The notes beneath the pieces are model-generated. The model did no database searches. It was not told the DNA's origin and saw only the letters and a list, made by a program, of their open reading frames with translations. From the NCBI GenBank assembly GCA_963736685.1, contig CAVTPZ010000037.1, forward strand, positions 124,001 to 188,000: a stretch of 64,000 bases of DNA. Direction: 5' to 3'. The position numbers and the translations under genes were made by a program. Position 1 is the stretch's first letter, and the number at the start of each line of letters is the position of its first letter. Of this stretch, positions 59,370 through 64,000 are shown piece by piece. The stretch is from DASUPK01 sp963736685 (lineage in GTDB: Bacteria > Actinomycetota > Thermoleophilia > Solirubrobacterales > 70-9).

Positions 59370-60331
59370 AGGTCGCCGTCATCGGCGGCGGCATCTCGAG
59401 CGAGCATGAGGTCTCCCTGCGCTCCGCGGCGTCGGTCGCCGCCGGGCTGCGCGAGGCCGGGCACGAGACGATCGAGGTCACGATCGGACGCGAGGGCGGC
59501 TGGTCCGCCGAGGGCGACGAGATTCGCCTGGTTCCGGCGGGCGGCCTGCTGTCCTGCGACGTCGCCTTCCCGGTGCTGCACGGTCCCGGCGGGGAGGACG
59601 GCAGCGTCCAGGGCCTCCTCGAGGTGCTCGACGTCCCCTACGCGGGCTCCGGCGTGGAAGCCTCCGCGATCTGCATGGATAAGCTGGTCTTCAAGGACCT
59701 GCTGGGGCGGCACGGCATCCCGCAGGTCGAGTACTGCCGCGCCGGCGAGCCGGACTGGAAGGCGATCGCCTCCGGATTCGGGCAGCCGGTCTGGGTGAAG
59801 CCCGCACGGCTCGGCTCGAGCGTGGGGATCTCGCCCGCCTCGGGCGATCAGGAGCTCGACAGCGCCGTCGAGCAGGCGGCCAGGCACGACCCGCGCGTGA
59901 TCGTCGAGGCGCCGGCGCCCGGCAAGGAGGTCGAGTGCTCGCTGCTCGGCAACGAAGACCCGGTGGCCTCACCGCCCGGCGAGATCGACACGAAGGCACA
60001 CGATTGGTACGACTACGAGGCCAAGTACGCGGCGGGCGGGATGGAGCTGGTGGTCCCCGCCAGGATCTCCAAGAAGGCGACCGAGCGCCTTCGCGCGCTC
60101 GCGCGGGAGGTCTTCATCCTGTGCGGCTGCAGCGGGCTGGCGCGCTGTGACTTCTTCGTCGACGGCGAAGAGGTGCTCGTCAACGAGCTCAACACGATTC
60201 CCGGTTTCACCGAGACCAGCGTCTACGGCAAGCTCTTCGAGGCCGACGGGATCGCCTATCCGGAGCTCTGTGACCGCCTGGTGAAGCTGGCGATCGAGCG
60301 CCACGAGCAGGCACGCCTCTACGAGTTCTAG
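59366..60331 (+). CDS. ddl: D-alanine-D-alanine ligase (second copy)
   Basis: 321 residues, complete ATP-grasp: VAVIGGGISSEHEVSLRSAASV, VLHGPGGEDGSVQGLLEVLDVPYAGSGVEASAICMDK, PVWVKPARLGSSVGIS, KYAAGGMELVVPARI, FVDGEEVLVNELNTIPGFTETSVYG. It makes the D-Ala-D-Ala end of the peptidoglycan stem. It closes the cell-wall kinase cluster, placing it under the same transcript as PknB. The paralogue is at 31242-32219. GTG start. Confidence 0.94.
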   Translation: MKVAVIGGGISSEHEVSLRSAASVAAGLREAGHETIEVTIGREGGWSAEGDEIRLVPAGGLLSCDVAFPVLHGPGGEDGSVQGLLEVLDVPYAGSGVEASAICMDKLVFKDLLGRHGIPQVEYCRAGEPDWKAIASGFGQPVWVKPARLGSSVGISPASGDQELDSAVEQAARHDPRVIVEAPAPGKEVECSLLGNEDPVASPPGEIDTKAHDWYDYEAKYAAGGMELVVPARISKKATERLRALAREVFILCGCSGLARCDFFVDGEEVLVNELNTIPGFTETSVYGKLFEADGIAYPELCDRLVKLAIERHEQARLYEF

Positions 60332-60447
60332 TGGTCACTCCCGCCCCAACTGCGTCGGTGTATGTCCGACTGTCGGACGCCAATCGACGCAGAAGCTCAA
60401 GACGGCCGCTTTCCACGCAGAGCGGGGACGACCACCAGCCGCTCCAC

Positions 60448-61932
60448 CTACTTCAAGAGCCTGACGTCGCTGATCTCCATCTGGTAGCGACCCGGGTCAT
60501 CCGCGGCGGACGGCAGCTTGGTGATCCAGATCAGGAATGACTTCGATGGCTTGGGCGGCAGCGCGACCGTCTCGTTCCCTCCGCCGTTCGAGATGGTGGC
60601 CACGGGCTGGCCCCAGCTGGCCAGGTCACTCGGCGGCGAGCCGCTGGTCTCGTAGATCTGAGCGTCGTAGCCGGAGGTAGGAGAGCGGATCACCATCGAC
60701 TTCGCGGTCACCGTGCTGCCGGCATCGATCGCGAGGCCGACGCCGTCCTTGAGGCCACCGAAGTCGGGTGTGTCGTAGTGCTCGCTCGACCATGCGGTTC
60801 CCGTCGGATTCGAATCGACCGCCAGGCGCTGTGTACCCGTCTCCCGCTGATCGCCCTCGGGGTCGAATTCGCTGGCGGCGTCGGAGGAAAGGCGGATCTC
60901 GGAGGCACCGGCGGGCGTTCCGTTGTCGCCACCCAGGTCCAGGTGCTTGCCGCCGAAGATCACCGCGGCCACGATCAGGGCGATGCCGATGATGCCCATC
61001 GCGATCCCGATCCACGGCCGGCGGCGCCTCAGCCGGCGGCGTGACTTGGGCACGGAGTCGAGGACGCTCGTCGCCTCGCCGGTGGTCCCGCCCCGGCGCG
61101 CGGCCTCGACCTCGAGCGTCTGCTCCAGGTCACGCACCATCTCCGCGACGCTGTTGTAGCGGTCGCGCGGGTCCTTGGTGGTCGCTCGGTCCACCACGGA
61201 GGCGACCACGGCGGAGACCTCGGGTCGCTTCGCCTGCACGTCGGGCATGGGCTCGTTGACGTGCTTCATGGCAACGCCGACCTGGGTCTCGGCCTGGAAC
61301 GGGACGTCGCCGGTGAGCATCTCGTAGAGGACGACTCCCAGCGAGTAGACGTCGGAGCGCTCGTCGACGTCCTCACCCATCGCCTGTTCGGGGGAGACGT
61401 AGTCAGTGGTGCCCAGCACGCGGCCGGTTGCGGTCAGCCCCTTGGACTCGAGTGAGCGGGCGATCCCGAAGTCCGTCACCTTCGCCCGCCCGTCGGGATC
61501 GATCAGGACGTTCTGGGGCTTAACGTCGCGGTGGACGAGCTTGCGAGCGTGCGCGGCGGTCAGTCCGCGGCCGATCTCGATCCCGTAGGCGACCGCCTCG
61601 TCCACCGGCAGCGGCCCCTCGTCCTGTATCCGGCGCTTCAGGGTGCGGCCGTCGATGTACTCGAAGACGATGTAGGGGCGTCCGTCGTCCTCGCCCGCGT
61701 CGATGACCCCGACGAGGTTGGGATGCGAGAGGCGGGCAGCGGACCTGGCCTCGCGTCGGAAGCGCTCCAGCTGGTCGGCTTCCTCGGAGATCTCGCGATG
61801 CAGGAGCTTGACCGCCACCGGGCGGTCGAGCACCTCGTCGAGCGCCAGATAGACGGTCGACATGCCGCCTGAGCCCAGCTTGGATTCGAGCCGGTAGCGG
61901 CCCGAGAGTACGGTGGAGCTCAAGCGTTCCAA
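60448..61932 (-). CDS. Ser/Thr protein kinase with extracytoplasmic beta-rich domain
   Basis: 494 residues. Kinase (about 10-280): GSGGMSTVYLA, VAVKLLH, LVHRDVKPQNVLID, VTDFGIARSL, GTTDYVSPEQAMGEDVD. A basic juxtamembrane patch (KSRRRLRRRRPW), membrane helix, then about 165 extracytoplasmic residues with the pattern ASEFDPEGDQRETGTQRLAVDSNPTGTAWSSEHY...GLKDGVGLAIDAG. This resembles the discoidin-like domain found on actinobacterial kinases and MviN. TTG start; AAAGG upstream. Transcribed toward the ddl gene. Confidence 0.92.
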   Translation of the reverse strand: MERLSSTVLSGRYRLESKLGSGGMSTVYLALDEVLDRPVAVKLLHREISEEADQLERFRREARSAARLSHPNLVGVIDAGEDDGRPYIVFEYIDGRTLKRRIQDEGPLPVDEAVAYGIEIGRGLTAAHARKLVHRDVKPQNVLIDPDGRAKVTDFGIARSLESKGLTATGRVLGTTDYVSPEQAMGEDVDERSDVYSLGVVLYEMLTGDVPFQAETQVGVAMKHVNEPMPDVQAKRPEVSAVVASVVDRATTKDPRDRYNSVAEMVRDLEQTLEVEAARRGGTTGEATSVLDSVPKSRRRLRRRRPWIGIAMGIIGIALIVAAVIFGGKHLDLGGDNGTPAGASEIRLSSDAASEFDPEGDQRETGTQRLAVDSNPTGTAWSSEHYDTPDFGGLKDGVGLAIDAGSTVTAKSMVIRSPTSGYDAQIYETSGSPPSDLASWGQPVATISNGGGNETVALPPKPSKSFLIWITKLPSAADDPGRYQMEISDVRLLK

Positions 61933-62005
61933 CTGATTTGCCTTTGCATCGCGCTGTATTTTCGCCCCCAGCCGCCTTCGCCGCTGAGAGGGGCCGCCCG
62001 AACGA

Positions 62006-62886
62006 ATGATGACTGTCCAAGTCCGCTTCTACACGGATCCCGCATGTCCCTGGTCGTGGGCAGCCGAGCCAGCGCTCCGGCGGCTGATGTGGGAGTTCGA
62101 GGGAGAGCTCGAGTTCGTCTGGGTGATGGGCGGATTGGCGCGGCGTTATGGGCGGAAGTACCGCGACGAGGAGGGCCGGATCGGGCACGGGCCCGACTGC
62201 TACGCGGACCTGATCTCCCACTGGCTCGACGTCGCCGCCGACGGCCTGATGCCCGCCGATCCCAGGATCTGGACCGAGAGTCCGCTCACCTCGACCTACC
62301 CGGCCTGCCAAGCGGTGAAGGCCGCAGCCGAGCAGGGGTGGGAGGCCGGCTACCGCTACCTGCGACGCGTGCGTGAGGGGATCATGTTCGAGCGCCGCAA
62401 ACTCGATCACCCCGAGGCGCTGCGAGCCGAGGCCGCCGGCGCCAAGCTGGATCGCGAGCGCTTCGAGATCGACCTCCTCTCGGAAGCGATCACCGAGGCC
62501 TTCGCGGCGGACCTCGAGGAGGTCCGCAATCCGCCCGACGAGGCGCGCGAGGCCAGAGCGGTTCGCCGGACCGAGGGACACGAGCGGATGAGCTTTCCCT
62601 CGGCGATCTTCATCGGGGAAGGCACTTCGGCGCACGGGATTTGGGGAGGCGCACGATCCCACCCCGCCCTGCGGGACGCCGCCCTGGCGGCGGGGGCGAA
62701 GCAGGTGAACGAGGGACCCCTCGAGCCGATCGATGCAATCCGCCGCTTTGGCCGCTGCGCGACGCGGGAGCTCGAGGTTCTCGCGGAGAAACCCCTGCCC
62801 GTCCTCGAGGCCGAGCTCTGGGAGATGGCACGCGACTGGAAGCTGAAGCCGGTCCGGGCATTGACCGGCGCGCTCTGGGAGTCCGC

Positions 62887-62890
<4 letters not shown>
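62006..62890 (+). CDS. DsbA family (FrnE-like) thioredoxin-fold protein
   Basis: 294 residues. VRFYTDPACPWSWAAEPAL provides a CPWS active site with one cysteine where oxidoreductases have CxxC. The insertion is helical, and C-terminal FPSAIFIGEGTSAHGIWGG supplies the cis-Pro region. Without the second Cys a dithiol oxidase is unlikely; a glutathione-like/isomerase or a chaperone role is possible. No signal peptide. It shares a CTAG stop with convergent purM. Confidence 0.85.
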
Positions 62891-63881
<991 letters not shown>

Positions 63882-63885
<4 letters not shown>

Positions 63886-64000
63886 GCCGGGATGCCCTCC
63901 TTGGGAGGGGCGGGCGAGTAGCCCTCCGGCTGGCCGTTGCCGGAGACGAACTGCAGTTCGCGGAGCGCGCCGCCTGCGCCAGAGGCCGGCGAGCACCGTA
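63882..64000 (-). CDS. C-terminal end of an unidentified protein (partial)
   Basis: In frame, 39 residues end in ALRELQFVSGNGQ and PEGYSPAPPKEGIPA, with TGA overlapping the purM start as GTGA, the same coupling used throughout the window. The rest of the gene lies beyond the window edge, so the product cannot be named. Confidence 0.55.

Overview
The window is about 64 kb of high-GC (roughly 68-70%), gene-dense bacterial chromosome spanning the replication origin. GTG and TTG starts are common. ParABS-linked origin genes, SsbA, DnaB and PASTA-kinase/FHA/PP2C signalling genes together suggest a deep-branching actinobacterium, most likely Thermoleophilia (Solirubrobacterales-like). This assignment is inference from gene content; no 16S gene is present. 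There is no mobile element, CRISPR array or prophage.

Layout. 0-2.8 kb: a tatA/tatC pair (tatC cut by the window edge) divergent from two exported ferritin-like proteins. 2.8-9 kb: rpsF-ssb-(inverted SnoaL-like gene)-rpsR-rplI-dnaB-DnaC-like ATPase-purA. 9-14.7 kb: membrane proteins, a secreted glycosidase-like RTX protein behind tRNA-Lys, a second tatA/tatC pair, dcd and a small zinc-ribbon protein. 14.7-22.7 kb: one long minus-strand run joining heme synthesis (hemB, a fused siroheme-decarboxylase-like AhbAB protein, hemL), a HepS-like helical protein, a Bacillus-type menaquinol:cytochrome c reductase (Rieske, cytochrome b6, subunit IV fused to cytochrome c), menG and a polyprenyl diphosphate synthase. 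It reads as a respiratory-chain assembly block. 22.7-33.3 kb: ABC exporter, YmdB-type phosphodiesterase, a membrane glycosyltransferase/GtrA/phosphodiesterase group, a PLP aminotransferase with a first D-Ala-D-Ala ligase-like protein, a DUF151 nuclease, an SRPBCC protein and tRNA-Ile.

33.3-47.8 kb is the origin: parB-parA-rsmG-jag-yidC-yidD-rnpA-rpmH on the minus strand and dnaA-dnaN-recF-dciA-gyrB-gyrA on the plus strand, with DnaA-box-like repeats between dnaA and dnaN. 47.8-50.5 kb: HNH endonuclease, pheA and a membrane-anchored protein. 50.5-62 kb: cell-wall and division signalling (polytopic Ser/Thr kinase, fhaA, fhaB, PP2C phosphatase, RodA/FtsW, PBP, PASTA kinase, a second ddl), then a third kinase. 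The window ends with a DsbA-family protein, purM and the tail of another gene.

The most unusual signals are: (i) three conserved genes (dnaA, hemL, fhaA) whose conserved N-termini and Shine-Dalgarno sites point to GTT, ATA and ATC starts; (ii) many TANNNT boxes only 6-11 nt ahead of start codons, suggesting widespread leaderless transcripts; (iii) a gyrB-gyrA spacer with two perfect 10-bp inverted repeats, and a palindrome over the gyrB -10 box; (iv) an E. coli-like insert in GyrB; (v) the fused heme/quinone/bc-complex locus.
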